Shown in pieces: positions 10,506 to 23,121 of a stretch of 64,000 bases of DNA. Under the pieces are notes generated by a model that saw only the letters and a list, made by a program, of their open reading frames with translations, did not search any database and was not told the DNA's origin. Source of the DNA: Nepenthes gracilis (taxonomy: Eukaryota > Streptophyta > Magnoliopsida > Caryophyllales > Nepenthaceae); NCBI GenBank assembly GCA_033239525.1, contig BSYO01000006.1, positions 14,461,319-14,525,318 on the forward strand, in the 5' to 3' direction. Every line of letters starts with the position of its first letter. The stretch's first letter is position 1. A program made the position numbers and the translations under genes.

Positions 10506-11545
10506 ATTGTTATGGAAATAACGTTTAATTGTTTAAATGTAAATGTAAGCTCCGAAATGTATATCCATGTGCTGGAGGCAAGGGAACGAGTCCCGGAGGC
10601 TTCAAAGTGATATGTGATCGTCGAAGGTAAGGAATCTAATCTCTCTCGTGAACTTGGAATGAATTGTGGTGAAGGGAATTGAGTTCCAAAGATTGTGTAT
10701 AAAGGAATTGAGTCCCACGGAAGGTTGTGAACCTTGAAGTGAATGGAAGGGAATCCACATTGTGCTTGTGATGATGTGATCTCTTGGATGGGGATGTGTG
10801 TGATGAGATGATCTCCCTGTTGGAGATGCTTGTGATGGGAATGAGGTTTCCCAAGTTGTGAACGTGTGTGGAAAATGTGGATTTCCCTCTCTAGGTGTTG
10901 AACTAATCTTGAAACTAGGACTATGTTTCGTAGGAGTAGTATTCTTTAGCATACCATGTCCATCGCGGTGTGAACCCGAGGAATATTTGGCCACGTATTC
11001 TGGCCGCTCGTGGGAGCGGGTGATGTTTGTGATACACTTTAGGAAACTACTGTGGAAGAACGAGGATTGCCCTAGTCCCCAGGGGTGTGGGGCGTGTTGA
11101 TTGAATGCTACATATTGAGATGTTGTCGTCTATGATGATTGTTGCATGGATGCAACCAGTGGTCGAGTGCTGCAGACCTAAAATGTAGCCGTGGCTTTAG
11201 AATGTGTAGCGAACACATTCCTTTTCTCGTTCTCTCACATCGTTGGCTAGTACGGTCTACTAGCCCGGTCTGCAAAGATGATGTAATAGTGAAAATAAAT
11301 AATGTCCAATCAATGTAACCATGAGAACTGTGAGAATCAAGTTACTTACCCAAAAAAAAAGAGAACTGTGAGAATCAAGTGATTCCGAATAATGACCAAC
11401 CAATATAACTGTGAGAACCGTGAGAATCAAGAGATTCCAGATGTTCCTGTTCCCTCTCCTGCTTTGTGGTTGGGGAGAGTTCCTGTATCTTTCCCCATTC
11501 CCGTTCTTGTTTATACCTGCAAGAATTGTTTATGATTATACTTGC

Positions 11546-11597
11546 TGAGCTATTAGCTCACTCTTGCTGTTGTTGTTTTCCTTTCAGATGAGAATAC
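11546..11597 (+). other. LTR module CAG/ATGA in J
   Basis: GCTGAGCTATTAGCTCACTC, then CTTGCTG and a T-rich run ending CTTTCAG at 11581-11587, followed by ATGAGAATACTTAG. It is the equivalent of the G1 module at 2925 and has the form of a 3' splice site. Confidence 0.45.
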
Positions 11598-12109
11598 TTA
11601 GCTGGCGCTAGATAGTTAGAGCAAGGAGAGGCTTGCTTGAAGAGGTTAGCTGGATGTCAAGTGTGCAAAGGATTTGGCCATAGTGTTGTACCGGATTGTA
11701 AACAGCCACTCAGGGTTGGATGTGGCTTATTACTTTTATGGTTTGGTATGCTTCCCCAGATTATGATGATATAGCATGCTTCTGCATTGGTATTGATGTT
11801 TGAGCTTTGTTTCATTTTAGATGGCATATCTCTAGATATAATACGGTAGAGTAGGAGTACTGTATTGGAGTCATGGATGATATGGCAGTATTGTGATCCT
11901 GTGTAGTTGTTGTAGGCTTTGTGTCAAGCCTCTTGTTAGATGTGTGCTTGTGCAGGATCTTTTAAACAGGTTGTATTTTTGGTTTTGTCCAGTTGCAGAG
12001 AAAACTCTGTCGAAATTTCTGTAGAATCCATAAGCATTAATTATGGGTTTTAGTGGGAGTGTTGCCATTGACGGAGGTTATTCAATGGAGAATAATCTGG
12101 TCCGTCACA

Positions 12110-13288
12110 GAGAGAGCTCGACTGATTCCTTTTCTATTACTTGGTAATTCGAGGCAATATCGGGGTCAACTCCGATAGTTGAATTTGGTGTAGAATCGGA
12201 GAACTACAGATTAATGCTCGTTATGAGCTTCCTTAGGACATTTGGGGTAGATAAGATGATTATAAAGGCTATACATGGATAACAAAAATTTGGTTGCTGG
12301 GGGATGAATTGTCTGATAAGCTAGCTTTAGGGAAATGGATTGGTAGTTTGTTTGATTTATTGATATGGGTTTGATATTCCTAAGGATATTTCATATTGGT
12401 AGTACTGTCAATCATGGATAATCACGCATGATGTCTGTGGTGACTTGCAGAAATTTTGATATAGCAAGTATGAGACCTGATAGAGCCATTTGAGTTTTGT
12501 AAGATTGTTGATGTTTGTGGAAAATTAGGGATTTACTTCTCCAGTTATATGTAGGTTAATTTTGTGGTGACTTCATTAAGGAAAATTTTAGAAGCCTAAG
12601 ACATATAAATTTTGTTTAAGAATAGTACCCTAAGTTAGAAAGGAAAATTTGTTGTGTGCCCAATTAAGGGAGAGTGTGAGTTTGGTTATGGAAAAAGTTA
12701 GATTGGGCACATGATTCTTTAACAGCTTGAATGTGATTTTGTAGACATTGATGTATTTGCTCTCTATTACTTTGTGAATTCGGCTAATTGGTGTATTTCC
12801 TCAGGATGGCTCCTCTTCCCACTTTGGATTGCGCTATAAAAAGTTTCATACCTATGTAAAAGTTCAGATTGTATGGGCTGCTTGCCCTTTCACCTGGTCA
12901 GTGTCCTTCCGGATTGGGTGTATGCTGGAACCCAGTTTTGGTGCTTTGCTCGGATTGTTCAAAAAAAAAGAAGTTTCAAACCAACGTACACCTGACTTGT
13001 TGTTATTGGGATGACTTGGGGTGGTGACTGGTTTGAGCTTTCCTTGTTACTAGGTTTTACTGTTTTTAACCACTTTGTACATTTACTTTCAAAAAAAAAA
13101 AATATTTTTATCCTGTTGGATGGTTGGAGGAGTTCACCTTTCTACTAATTTTGGCACGTGTCCGATCTCTTGCCGTTGCACAAATGGCTACATCTTCCGG
13201 ATATGGTGCATTTGTTGGTCTGTTCAGTAAGCTAACTTGATTAGTATGATCGGAGCGGATTGGTGGTTGTAACAATGGAGTTGTACGA
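12110..13288 (+). other. Decayed retroelement DNA with L1-like A tails
   Basis: No coding sequence is recognisable. At 12660-12676 AAGGGAGAGTGTGAG resembles another polypurine tract and LTR start, followed by no identifiable LTR. A-runs at 12961-12969 and 13091-13102, the latter after ACATTTACTTTC, look like LINE 3' ends. The stretch probably combines interior of element L with the 5' side of LINE N1; boundaries cannot be fixed by eye. Confidence 0.4.
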
Positions 13289-15418
13289 ATGGTGATTCCC
13301 TTTTTTTTCTTTTTTGGTAAGTAACTTAATTGTATTAAAAGAAAAGAATTATACAACCAATGATTTAACTTCAAGTGTTTTCCAACTTGGAAAAAAATCA
13401 TAAACACGGGGGCTGACCGTGAATATCGAACTAAATGCATAAAACAAGTCCTACAACAGGACACCATTTGTCAAAAAACAATCAGCACGAACCAAACATT
13501 CAGCACGGTTGTTAGTAAACTGAGACTCGGTTGTGTTTTCAAAAAAAAACCAAGCATTCACCCTGAGCATTGCTTCAGCATGAAAGTGCCGGCATATACT
13601 AGCTGGCTTGCACGCACAGCATCGTCACTTCACAATGAGCAACCTCATACTACAACCTGCAAATCGCAAAAGCTTCAAAGTAAGTGCAGCTTCGACCAGA
13701 AGCACCTCAGACGTGTGGTACCACCTTGTCCAAAGGCATCTTTGTAGGGCTCATCTCAGACAGAAGGCCATCTCGGCCATTAAAGACCCCTGTTTGTTCC
13801 CTCTCATACTGAATCAGAGCACCCGATCATGGCATATACACTCCGCAGACAATGGCATCACCATAATCAAAGGCTATATTCTGATCAGTAATATGCAGTA
13901 AAAAGGATTAGCTTCAACAACAACATCAAGCTGATACGGGGCTGCATAAAAAAATATCATGTAGGGATCTTTCTTTCGATCAACATGGAAATGCTTCAGC
14001 ACTGTAGCAATATCTCTCCATAATGAGCAGCCTCATAATGCATTTTCAAACCACTGCATCAAAAAGTTCTCAATGCATACAAATGAGCCCAGCCCAAGGC
14101 CTCAGATTGCAGCTCTGAGTATTAGAGATTTTGCCAGGGGTAGGATCATCAGCCCAGTACCTCGGCTCTTTGAAGAGATCTTAGCCTAGCATTACTAACT
14201 GATCTCGGCACAATAGAGGCCAACAGGATCAGAGCCCCATTACCCAGCATCAACATTCGGTAGCAGCTCCATAGTACTGCATAGGACGTCTACTAGAGCA
14301 GCATTATATATCAACATGTATCAGAATGTATAAGCTCTGAGTATTAAGGACTACTACCCAAACGTTAGCAGCACTAGAGCAAAGCCTTAAACCACCACTA
14401 TCAGCAAAGCCATCAGGTGCAAATCCAACCATGAGCCAATAGCTATGCATCAGTAGCTGTTGCATTTCCACTAAACAAGCTGTTGCATCAGCAACACGAT
14501 GGTAGTCCCCTAGCACCAGAAAGAGCATCCTGTTAGGTCCTCTAAAATAAGAAAAACGCAGAATGTATACACTCTCCACAGGATGGTACTCCCCTTGCAT
14601 CGTCCGGCAACTGAGCAATCTTTGATCAACCATAACTACACTAGAAGAAAATATCATCAATGAGGTGCACAGGACAAGACAAGGATTAGGCCGAGGACTT
14701 CAACTTTGCTTGCCCCATAAAATGATACTAGCATCAGTATTCAGCAGCTTAGACACCAGCAACTGAGATTGCATCACAAGGAGTCCTCACGGGTGATCTA
14801 GGGATCTCCATCGAGATGGAGAAGCTTTACTTAACCGGGAGGTAGCATCCATTTTGCCATTACTCAACCAGAAAACATGCTGGCTGGAGCATCTAGATTC
14901 ATTAACACAGTAACAGTGCATCTATATGCAACAACACCCGGCAACAAATCCAAGGGATGACCATCAAAACAGGTAGACCAGAGTAGCCATAATAATTTCA
15001 ATCCATCAGGCACAATTTTTTTTTTTTTGGGGGGCGGGGGACGGATGTGTATGTGTGTGAGTGAAAAAAGCCATAGAGAGGGCGATAGAATGAAAGGCCA
15101 AAACAACCAACCAAGGGCTGGCCAGGAAAGTCAAAACAATAAAAGCCACTAATTTTAATTTCCTATTTTCTTCCAATTTCCTGTTCTTCTTTCTTTTATT
15201 CTCCAAAATCTGATATTATTTTCAATAAAATAAAACAAGAGCCCAACATCCAACGAGCATTTTTCCATACCTCGATACAAATTCATACAGGCTAAGCGTC
15301 TAAAAGCAACCAAAGAGGTTAGCAAAATGATTTGATACAAGCCCCGCAGGCTAGCAGCCGAGAGGGAGACCATCACCAAATTGAATTAAAAGGAGTGAAT
15401 CACCGTATGGTGATTCCC
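13289..15418 (-). mobile_element. LINE N2: L1-type 3' fragment, reversed, with 12-bp duplication
   Basis: The insert 13301-15406 lies between direct copies of ATGGTGATTCCC (13289-13300 and 15407-15418). On - it ends TTACTTACC plus A tail, appearing here as a leading T run and GGTAAGTAA. The 3' stem-loop is at 13361-13400 (TGATTT pairing with AAATCA around CAAGT/ACTTG). The 2.1 kb interior has no L1 protein. About 780 bp of it (13560-14340) is about 80 percent alike by eye to 59992-60290 plus 60764-61210 on the other strand. It is a 5'-truncated copy from a LINE with a very long 3' region. Confidence 0.8.
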
Positions 15419-15642
15419 CGAGGCTTTACACCTAGTTGGTGTGTTTTTGTGGCTATTGGCGTTTGTATATTTATTTTCTTCCTTCGTGTTTCTTCTTATC
15501 TTGGAGACATGTAACACTATGCTCGGGGTATGCCCTAGCATCTTTGTTCTATTTCTAAGTCGGTAAAGCACTTGGAAATAGAACATTTGATTTGTATTCT
15601 TTTCTTTTATTTCAATATAATTTAATTACTTACTGAAAAAAA
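15419..15642 (+). mobile_element. LINE N1 3' end (host of N2)
   Basis: Continues the sequence interrupted at 13288. It carries CTCGGGGTATGCCCTAGC, the stem-loop 15545-15585 with perfect 11-base arms TGTTCTATTTC and GAAATAGAACA, and the tail TTACTTACTGAAAAAAA. The same end structure occurs in six other copies here. No coding part of N1 is visible. Confidence 0.75.
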
Positions 15643-17360
15643 GATTCCGTAGACATTTAATGATGGCTCCTTAGGAAGAACGATTAATATTGTGATGGTA
15701 TATGTCTTCCTGGGCTTAACTAAATCTAATAAGCAATCCGACAAGTATTTCCCAAGGATCGTAAAGCCATGAGGCCTTTGGCTTAGGAACGATCAGCATT
15801 CATAAGAATGGGATATGTGAAGGTCGCCTTCGAGGAATTAATGGTAAATTATTAGCCATTTTATTTGGGTTAATCTCTGATGGGTCTGGTAAGTTATGGT
15901 AGAATGTGCTGTTTGTTTTTAGGAAGAATAGAATTATGTTAATCTCACATCACAATAGGCGACTACCCTAGACCTAAGTGGGCGAGAAGCTTATTATTTG
16001 AAATTGTTTTACCCATAGTCAGGATTAGTCAATGAAGGTTCTTTTCTTGAGGAATTATAGCTATTGTTTATAGGGACGATGATTGTCGCATGATTTGGAG
16101 GTTTGAGGAGATGTATCATAAAGGAAGAATGAGATATGTAATAAGACATTTTGTGGAGGATCTAGGACTATGTTTCCTGCTCGTATGTGGATGGCTGTCC
16201 TTGGATTAAGTGGAAGATAAGTCCATAGTTAGAGTTATTCCACTGTAGGTCAGAATTAGTAATTGAAGTCTCTATTTTGAGAACTTATGGGTAGTGGCTT
16301 TGGAGATAGCTTTTGTCTAATAATTTTAAGGGCCAAAATAGTTATGTCATTAAGGAAAGATGATCCTATGATATTGTAGGTAGATAGATCTGTTTAAGGA
16401 TTGCAAAGATGAATCTCGATGTCTTTGAGGAGAACAAACCCTAGTACTGGCAAGTGATGGTGGGAATCTTAGATTTGATATGCCTTTGGTGTTTCGTAGA
16501 AGACGTCAAAGGTAAATTGCGAGTAGGCTCAATGTTGGGGTAATCGGATGTTGCACTCTAAAATTGGGAAACCCAATTGTATTCGAAGTATTAGGGTTAT
16601 AAAATTATGAAATGAGAAGTCCTTACGATTTGTTTCAGGACAATTAGAATGACCCACTCTTGCAAAATATAGAAGACATGTTCGAATTTAATCGGTAAAC
16701 TCATCAGTATGCTAGCGAGATCTTGAGGATTACTAGTATTTGGGTTTTGAGATTTGAGATTTGGGATTTGAGGGTTTCTGGGAATTGTCTTCATGGGATG
16801 GCTATCTTGGGATTGTTTAAATTATGGTCACCATATAACCTAGGTGCCCTATATGAGCTAATGGATATAAGTTGTAAGAAGATCGGTGATCCGCAATATG
16901 AATGATTATATAGAATAGTGGAACTGTGTGTAGGATCACAACTTCCATAGGTCTCTTGAAGTGATTGAAGAGGCTAGGAGTGAATGGCCATGTATTTCAA
17001 AGATATGTAGATATTTGTTAAATTTCTACTAAATTGGCAATTCTTGTCAATATGGATTTTATATATTATGGAGATGTTGTTATGAGGACATACCAACAAA
17101 ATAATGAGAATGTAAGGTGTTCTGCCTTTGAGGTTTAATTGTGATTTAAGATTTATGCCAAAATCTTACCCAATCTTGATCGGAGAATTGAGGGTGTCAA
17201 CTTAAATTGGACTTGGTGGTGGATTATAATTGGATGGTTCATAATTAGAAATTTTATTAGAGTTGCACAGTGAAATTTTAATGAACCCATATATTTTGAT
17301 GTTCGATTTGAGACTCCAAAAGAATGATTTTTTTCAAGGTTTAATGTAAATTGAAGCAAT
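15643..17360 (+). other. Decayed interior of element L, no readable gene
   Basis: About 1.7 kb of AT-rich sequence without a long frame or recognisable domain. Its downstream neighbour (17360-17618) is the end of a gypsy pol gene, so this is most likely the eroded pol of the same element. Confidence 0.4.
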
Positions 17361-17618
17361 GATCCTTGACCGTTTGAAATTTTAAATTGAGTCGGAGAAG
17401 TAGCTAATAAATTTGGTTTGCCTTCGGATTTAGTGAATTTAGATATTTATAGAATGAATCAAGTACTAAAGATCAAGGCAATTTGAATGCCTAAGGTTTT
17501 CTAGTACAATCATTTAATTGAAGAAATAACTTGGGAACGTTAGAAAGGTTTCCTCTGATTAAGAAAATTCGAGGTTTGTTAAATTTTGAAGATAAAATTT
17601 CTATAAGCGGGAGAGAGT
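17361..17618 (+). pseudogene. pol: Element L: relic of integrase C-terminus/chromodomain and polypurine tract
   Basis: A frame with stops still reads PFEILN, VGEVANKFGLPSDLVNLD and later EEITWER, aligning with the integrase C-terminus and chromodomain end seen intact at 4676-5137. It is followed by TTTTGAAGATAAAATTTC and the purine tract AAGCGGGAGAGAG before TGTGAGG. Stops and indels make it non-functional. Confidence 0.65.
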
Positions 17619-19728
17619 TGTGAGGTCAGAGTTTGCAAAAGCAAGGTAAATTCTAGTAATTAAATTGATGTAGTTAAGTTTGGGATAAGTGAATTTTGAA
17701 AAATTGGAAAATTAATCCTAGTGTAGCAAACAGTAGGGCTGGGCTTGCTGCAAGCTCGATCCCAGCAGAGGGCGCCAACAATAGATTGCTACGAAAAAGC
17801 TCACGCACGCCGCTTGCTCAAGCGCAAAAGGAGGCGCTGAAAACAGATTGGTCCAGACTCACTGTTTGCTCGAGCCACTCGGAGGGCACCATTTCTTGAT
17901 GACTTGCGCTCGCCGCATGCTCAATAGGCACTCGGGTGTGGGCACGATTTTATCCCACCGACCCTCAGTTTTGTTTATAAAACGGGGAAAAGAGAGAAGG
18001 GTTTGGGGCTTGACCAACAGAAGCACAAAGGAGAAAGGGAGGATGGGTTTTGTTTACTCTAATTCTATCCAATTAGAGTAAGAAAATCAGTAAATCAGGC
18101 TAAGACAAGTATACCCTAAACTTTATTTTCCTCTATTATTTCTTTTTGAGATCTCCATTTTTGACATTTATGCTCTAAACTCTCTTTTTGTAAGATTTGC
18201 TCCGAACAATGCATATTTCTCATGATTTATTGGACAGATTTCATGTTTAGACATTAATATGATGATGTATGATTTCAATTTCATGATTTGGAATGAATTT
18301 TGTGTTTGATTTACATCCGGAAGCTTTGCCCTAAACCTTAATTCGAAAATGAAAGTTGGAAATTATTTTAAGCTTTGAGAAATGTGATAAGAATGTTATT
18401 CGACACATTAGTTAAATTTGTTTGATGATTTTTGTCTTAGAATTTATTCAAAGGCTATTCTGTCAATTTCTCAGAGTTTAAGAAATTATCTGAATGTTTG
18501 ATTTTTAAGAGTTTGAAGTGGCCTTTGAGACATGATGAGCTAGGACTAAGAATAAAGAACAAGAATACCCAAAGTCAGTAAGAAATTGGACCTAGGACTG
18601 TTTTGCAGTCAGGTAGGGTTCTCCGACATGCCTTAGAACGTTACGGTGGTAATCAATGATAGCTCCGTCCATCTAGTGATATGTGGTCCGCTTCTCCTCA
18701 GGGCATTAAATTGGGAGGATAGAAACTTTTGAACTTTGAATTGTGAGAAATGAGAACCTTTAAACTTTGGCCTTTGATTGTGTGAATTGAACACAATCTA
18801 TCCTCGATTATTATTACTCCCTCGGCTAGTAAGGTCTACTTGCTCGGGTCCCTTTGGATAGTAAAAGTTAAAATAAAGGATTAGCGAGGTTTTGAACCGA
18901 TCTTTGATTTTCAACACATGTTTTGATTTAGATTAGTAAAGGAAATAACCAAAGGAAAAATATAAGAAATAAAATAGGATTTTCGTCTCTGAACTCATGT
19001 TTCTAAATCGTTCCATGCTTTCTCCTATTTTTGTATGTCTTTTGTTTCTTAATCATGTCATATCAATTTCCTTCTATTATATATATGCTTATATGAATTC
19101 TGCATATTTTTGTTTTTTTGGTACCTTGCTGGGCTTTAGCTTTTACTTATAACTTTTGTTTTTTCTCCTCCCATATAAGTTGAAACCTGATAGGAATGAC
19201 TAAAGATAGGATTTGGCTAGAAGACACTTGTGGAGTTTGAAGGCTTTTGAAGATTTTGAATCTTTGAGGACTCTTGAATTTATATAGCCAGCATTTGGAA
19301 TGAATATTGTATATTATGATAATATAGAATGTTTTTGTACTTTGATGAATATATTATTTTTGCTTCCGCAAGCTAATTTATGGTTATAGTTGCTTCTGCA
19401 TCGTTTTTGATATTTGGATTTGTCCTGGTCCTCGACAACATCTCTCTGAAGTCCAATACGGTAGTTAGGAGTACTATGTTAGAGTCATAGATGATATGGC
19501 ATTTATTGATCTTGTGAATGTATTGTGGATGTGTAGTGGATTTAATTTTAAGGATTATTTACGTATTGGTCATGTATAGGTTGTATTTATTCAGGTTGTT
19601 TGTATAGTTTGACCCATTCTTAAAGGAAACTCTGTCCGATTTTCTACAGATATTTGTGTTATTTTCTGGGCTTTAGTTATCTATTTAATAACGGAGCTTA
19701 TTTGAGAAAAATAACCCATTCCGTCACC
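17619..19728 (+). repeat. 3' LTR of element L, about 2.1 kb
   Basis: Starts TGTGAGGTCAG after a polypurine tract and ends ATTCCGTCACCCC. It contains a GC-rich region with GCTCGAGCC (17735-17930), TATAAAAC near 17976, a CGGCTAGTAAGGTCTACT segment (18829) and a degenerate form of the GCTGGGC/pyrimidine/AG module (about 19125-19185). Immediately after it lies element K on the other strand, cut in its chromodomain region, so L was inserted into K. Confidence 0.7.
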
Positions 19729-20881
19729 CCAACTTTCTTCAAAATCTTGAAAGGTCCAATCAATCACGGTTTTAATTTCCCTTCAAGACCAAACTTGGAT
19801 GTCCCATTCGATGACGATACTTTGAGGAAAACAAAATCACCACCCTCAAATCTAAGCTCTGATCTCATTTGGTTAGAATAACCCTTCTGCCGACTCTTAG
19901 CCATCTTCAGCTTCTTAAAAATTACTGCAATCTTCTCCGATGTCTCCCTAATCACATCAGGCTCAAAAAGTCATCTATCTCCTATCTCCTCTCAATGGAT
20001 AGGAGATCGGCACTTCCTACCATACAATGCCTCGAATAGAGCCATACTAATACTCACCTAAAAACTATTATTGTAAACAAATTCCGCTAACTCCAGGTGA
20101 TCATCCCAATTTCCCTTCAACACCATCACCGAAGCTCTAAGCATATCCTCTAAAATCTAGATGGTCCATTCTGACTAGCCATCGATCTGAGGATGATATG
20201 ACGTGCTAAACTTTATGTTCGTCCCTAATCCTCGATGTAAACTCTCGAAAAATTTAACGATAAAACATGGATCACGATCGGACATAATAGATGCTGGCAC
20301 ATCGTGAAATCTAACAGTCTCATTAATAGACAACTGCGCCAGGCAATACGAGGATACAATGTCTGAATGGCTAAGAAAGGAGCTGATTTCATTAGCCGAT
20401 CCATAATAACCCAAATCGCGTCATGATTCCTCGGGGTCCTAGGCACCCATAATAAAATCCATAGAAATATCCTCCCACTTCTAACTTGAAATAGGTAATG
20501 CTATAATAAATTCAAGGGCTTCCTCCTCTCAGGCTTCAGTTTCTGACAGACAAGGCATCTACCAACAAAAGTAACAATCTCCCTACATATTCCTCTACTA
20601 GAATATCTTCTTCAAGTCTTGGTATATCTTTTAATTTCAGAGTGGATAGTGTACCTAGTTTGATGAGCTTCCTTCATGATCTCTTCTTTCAGCTCCTTAT
20701 CATTAGGCACAAATAAATGATCCCAAAATTTCAAGTGTTCATCGGTATGGGTATTAAAATCAATCCAAGCGTCTCGACCTAGATCCCCAATAATATCCAT
20801 TAAGAATGGATCATTTGCCTATCTTTCCTTGATCTTCTGGAGGATCCCAAGTTGCACCTACAGGAAAGACAATAGCATCCT
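19729..20881 (-). pseudogene. pol: Element K: integrase fragment, interrupted
   Basis: Reading on -: a zinc-finger approach (KEEIMKEAHQTRYTIHSEIK, 20612-20800), core segments (NHDAIWVIMDRLMKSAPFLA and PASIMSDRDPCFIVKFFESL, 20175-20446), HPQIDG, and the C-terminal region (EGGDFVFLKVSS, KFGLEGKLKP, 19764-19955). Frameshifts separate them. The frame stops at about 19731 in the PFEILERIG region, where element L joins. On its upstream side it is cut by G2a at 20882 and resumes as RNase H at 31715. Confidence 0.75.
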
Positions 20882-22843
20882 ATTACTTTGACGGAACAGA
20901 TTTTTTTTTCCTCAGAAGCTTCCGTCAAGACAGAAATAGGATTTTTGGACCAAAATGTAAGGTATGACTTCTGTAGAAATTTCGGCAAAGTCTCCTTTGT
21001 AACTGAACGAAAACCCAAAAGTACAACCTGTATAACCAACCATTACAAGCATACGACTATGAATTATACCACAATTTTTCCTACAACACGCATACACAAG
21101 ATCACATGTGCCATCCATGGCATTAATCTATAAAACAATCAACTACACGAGCAGTTCATAAACAAGATACCATCTAGGACCTATACAATATATCCAGAAG
21201 TATAGAGTAGAAGCTAAATTATTGACCTGCAGAAGCATAGTTTTCCTTTTTACAATCATATACATCTCTTGTATTTCTATACAACATCCACATATACATG
21301 AATATCCATAGATACAAAATCCATATACAAAATCACATGTCCAGTCAAATATTTACACCCAACTGGTTCTCCCAAAATAGCTCCAAAATGCTTCAGGTCC
21401 TCAAACGTCTTCAGGAATTACTTTTGGTTACTCTTTCTTGTCGGGCACTATATCTACAGTGTCATCTGGAAGGGGGAAAAATAATAAAATAGTGAGCCAG
21501 GGCCCAGCAATGTACATGCAGATATGCAGCAAAGCAATGATGAAGAACAGTCATGAATCTATGCAGAAATAGAACGGTTAAACAGAATGTAGCATAGAAA
21601 ACAGAGAAGAGCATAATTTGAAGATATTAAACTTTAAAATCAGAAATCAGTAATCGGTAATCAATAATCAATATAATTTAGAAAGAAGAATCCGAAAACA
21701 AAGTCAGAAACTTCTCTTTTATATTAGTACAGAACAGTGATAGGTATAGAACATAAATCAGTGCGGTAACGCTAGTATAGAACAGGGCAGTAATAGAATA
21801 GAACGGTGACATAACAGAGTGGTAACAGAACCTACCAGTATACCCTACTAGTTGAGGGGGCGAATGATTGAGGATAGATTGTATACATCTTCTCACAATC
21901 TAAGGCTATGAACAATAACAGAAGATCCTGTCTCACGGGAATAGAACAGGTGTGCCTCCCGTAGGTAGGCCAGAAATAGAACTTTTTTCCTAACCGTAAC
22001 ACCTCAAGGAAGGGCGGACCATAAATAACTCCATTGATAGAGTTATCCTCGATCACACAGTAAAGTTCGAAGGCATGCCAGAGAACCTAACCTGACTGTA
22101 ATTAGTCTTGGGTCCTAAATAATAGTATCAGAAATAGCTTCTTTACTGAAAACATTCTTTCGTAATCAGAGTTTCACAATTTCCCTTGATTAACTTGTAA
22201 CGCGTTGTAACATACGAGAACGGTCTAAAAACCCTTGATTTTATTTGAAGTGCATGAAAATTTATCGTTTAAGTTCGTGTAAAATTTTTCAAAAACAAAT
22301 TATACCAGAGCTTCCATTTCAGTGCCAATTAACTTTTATATAATAGGAGCTACGGTTAAAAAGCATTAAAACCCCTTCATTTTCGTACCTAGGGCTTCAC
22401 CAAAACTTCTGGACTCAAATCGATCACTAAACATGTGTTTATTCATACAGTTAATGCCATAAATCCATACACATATACTAAATCAGGAAATTTAACAAAA
22501 AAACCCAATATTTTTTAGTTAGGGTTTCATCGCAAGCTTTTGGGACCAAATCGAACACTATTTACATCGGTAAACACAAAATCTAGCCGAACAATCAAGG
22601 GAAACATGCTTCGTTTACTTTAAACATGCAACAATAACATTTTAGAGCATTTTGATCAACTTTAAAACAAGAGAAATCAGTAATAACGAAAAATAACGTC
22701 CGAATTACACTTGCCATAGCCTGATCTATCGTTATTTTTACCCGGAGTGGATTGGAACGAGTGATTTTTCCTTTCTCCTTTTCTCTTCTTCCTCTTGTTC
22801 GTTCGTGCCTCTGCTCTGTCTCCCACTTTCCTTTTCCCCTTCC

Positions 22844-23050
22844 ATTTATAACGAAAATGAAGTCAGAACGCAGGCAAAAGTCGGGGCAGCAATCGAGCGC
22901 ATGTCGAGCGCGCGGCAAGCGTGCCACATACAGCCAGCGCTCGCCTCGAGCACCCAACCGGCGCCCGGAGAGCGGGTAACCACTAGATTTTTGCCCTCGC
23001 TGCCATGCCTTCGGCGAATGGCATGCGCCACTTGGCTGCTTGTTGAACTC
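22844..23050 (-). promoter_or_regulatory. G2a LTR promoter: TATA with upstream GC-rich island
   Basis: On -, an island with CTCGAGGCGAGCGCTGGC and CGCGCTCGAC words (22870-23050) lies just upstream of TATAAAT at 22850-22844. The same arrangement is seen in the 5' LTR (TATA 31397-31404) and in G2b (TATA 46296-46303, island about 46320-46510). Confidence 0.6.
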
Positions 23051-23121
23051 GGGTATTTTTCTGACTTTTTACTTTGTACCATCATTTTTCAATGCATGCT
23101 TAGCCTCTTAATGATTTTCAT

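Larger units (their letters stand above)
9307..12109 (+). repeat. LTR of gypsy element J, about 2.8 kb
   Basis: Starts TGTGAGG after a polypurine-like tract and ends GGTCCGTCACA. Inside are a GC-rich island (9440-9600), a TATA box (9608), three tandem ~170-bp units (10009-10505), the AGTACGGTCTACTAGCC segment (11248) and the CAG/ATGA module (11546-11595). The 3' part resembles the L LTR at 19440-19728 (GGAGTACTGTATTGGAGTC against a near match there), so J and L are related but diverged subfamilies. Confidence 0.75.

Noticed and set aside
10186..10994. Open frames of 80-130 codons in the J LTR as host genes
   Set aside because: They lie in tandem units and leader sequence, overlap on both strands and have no recognisable domain.
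9302..12114. J as a solo LTR with a GAGAG duplication (9302-9306 and 12110-12114)
   Set aside because: The left GAGAG is the end of a recognisable polypurine tract (TTTGAGGATG with AAAGGAGAGAG), so J is a 3' LTR and the match is probably chance in purine-rich DNA.
12139..12153. TTGGTAATTCGAGGC as a primer-binding site making J the 5' LTR of L
   Set aside because: It lies about 30 bp after the LTR end, matches only the first bases, and the J and L LTRs are too different to be a pair.
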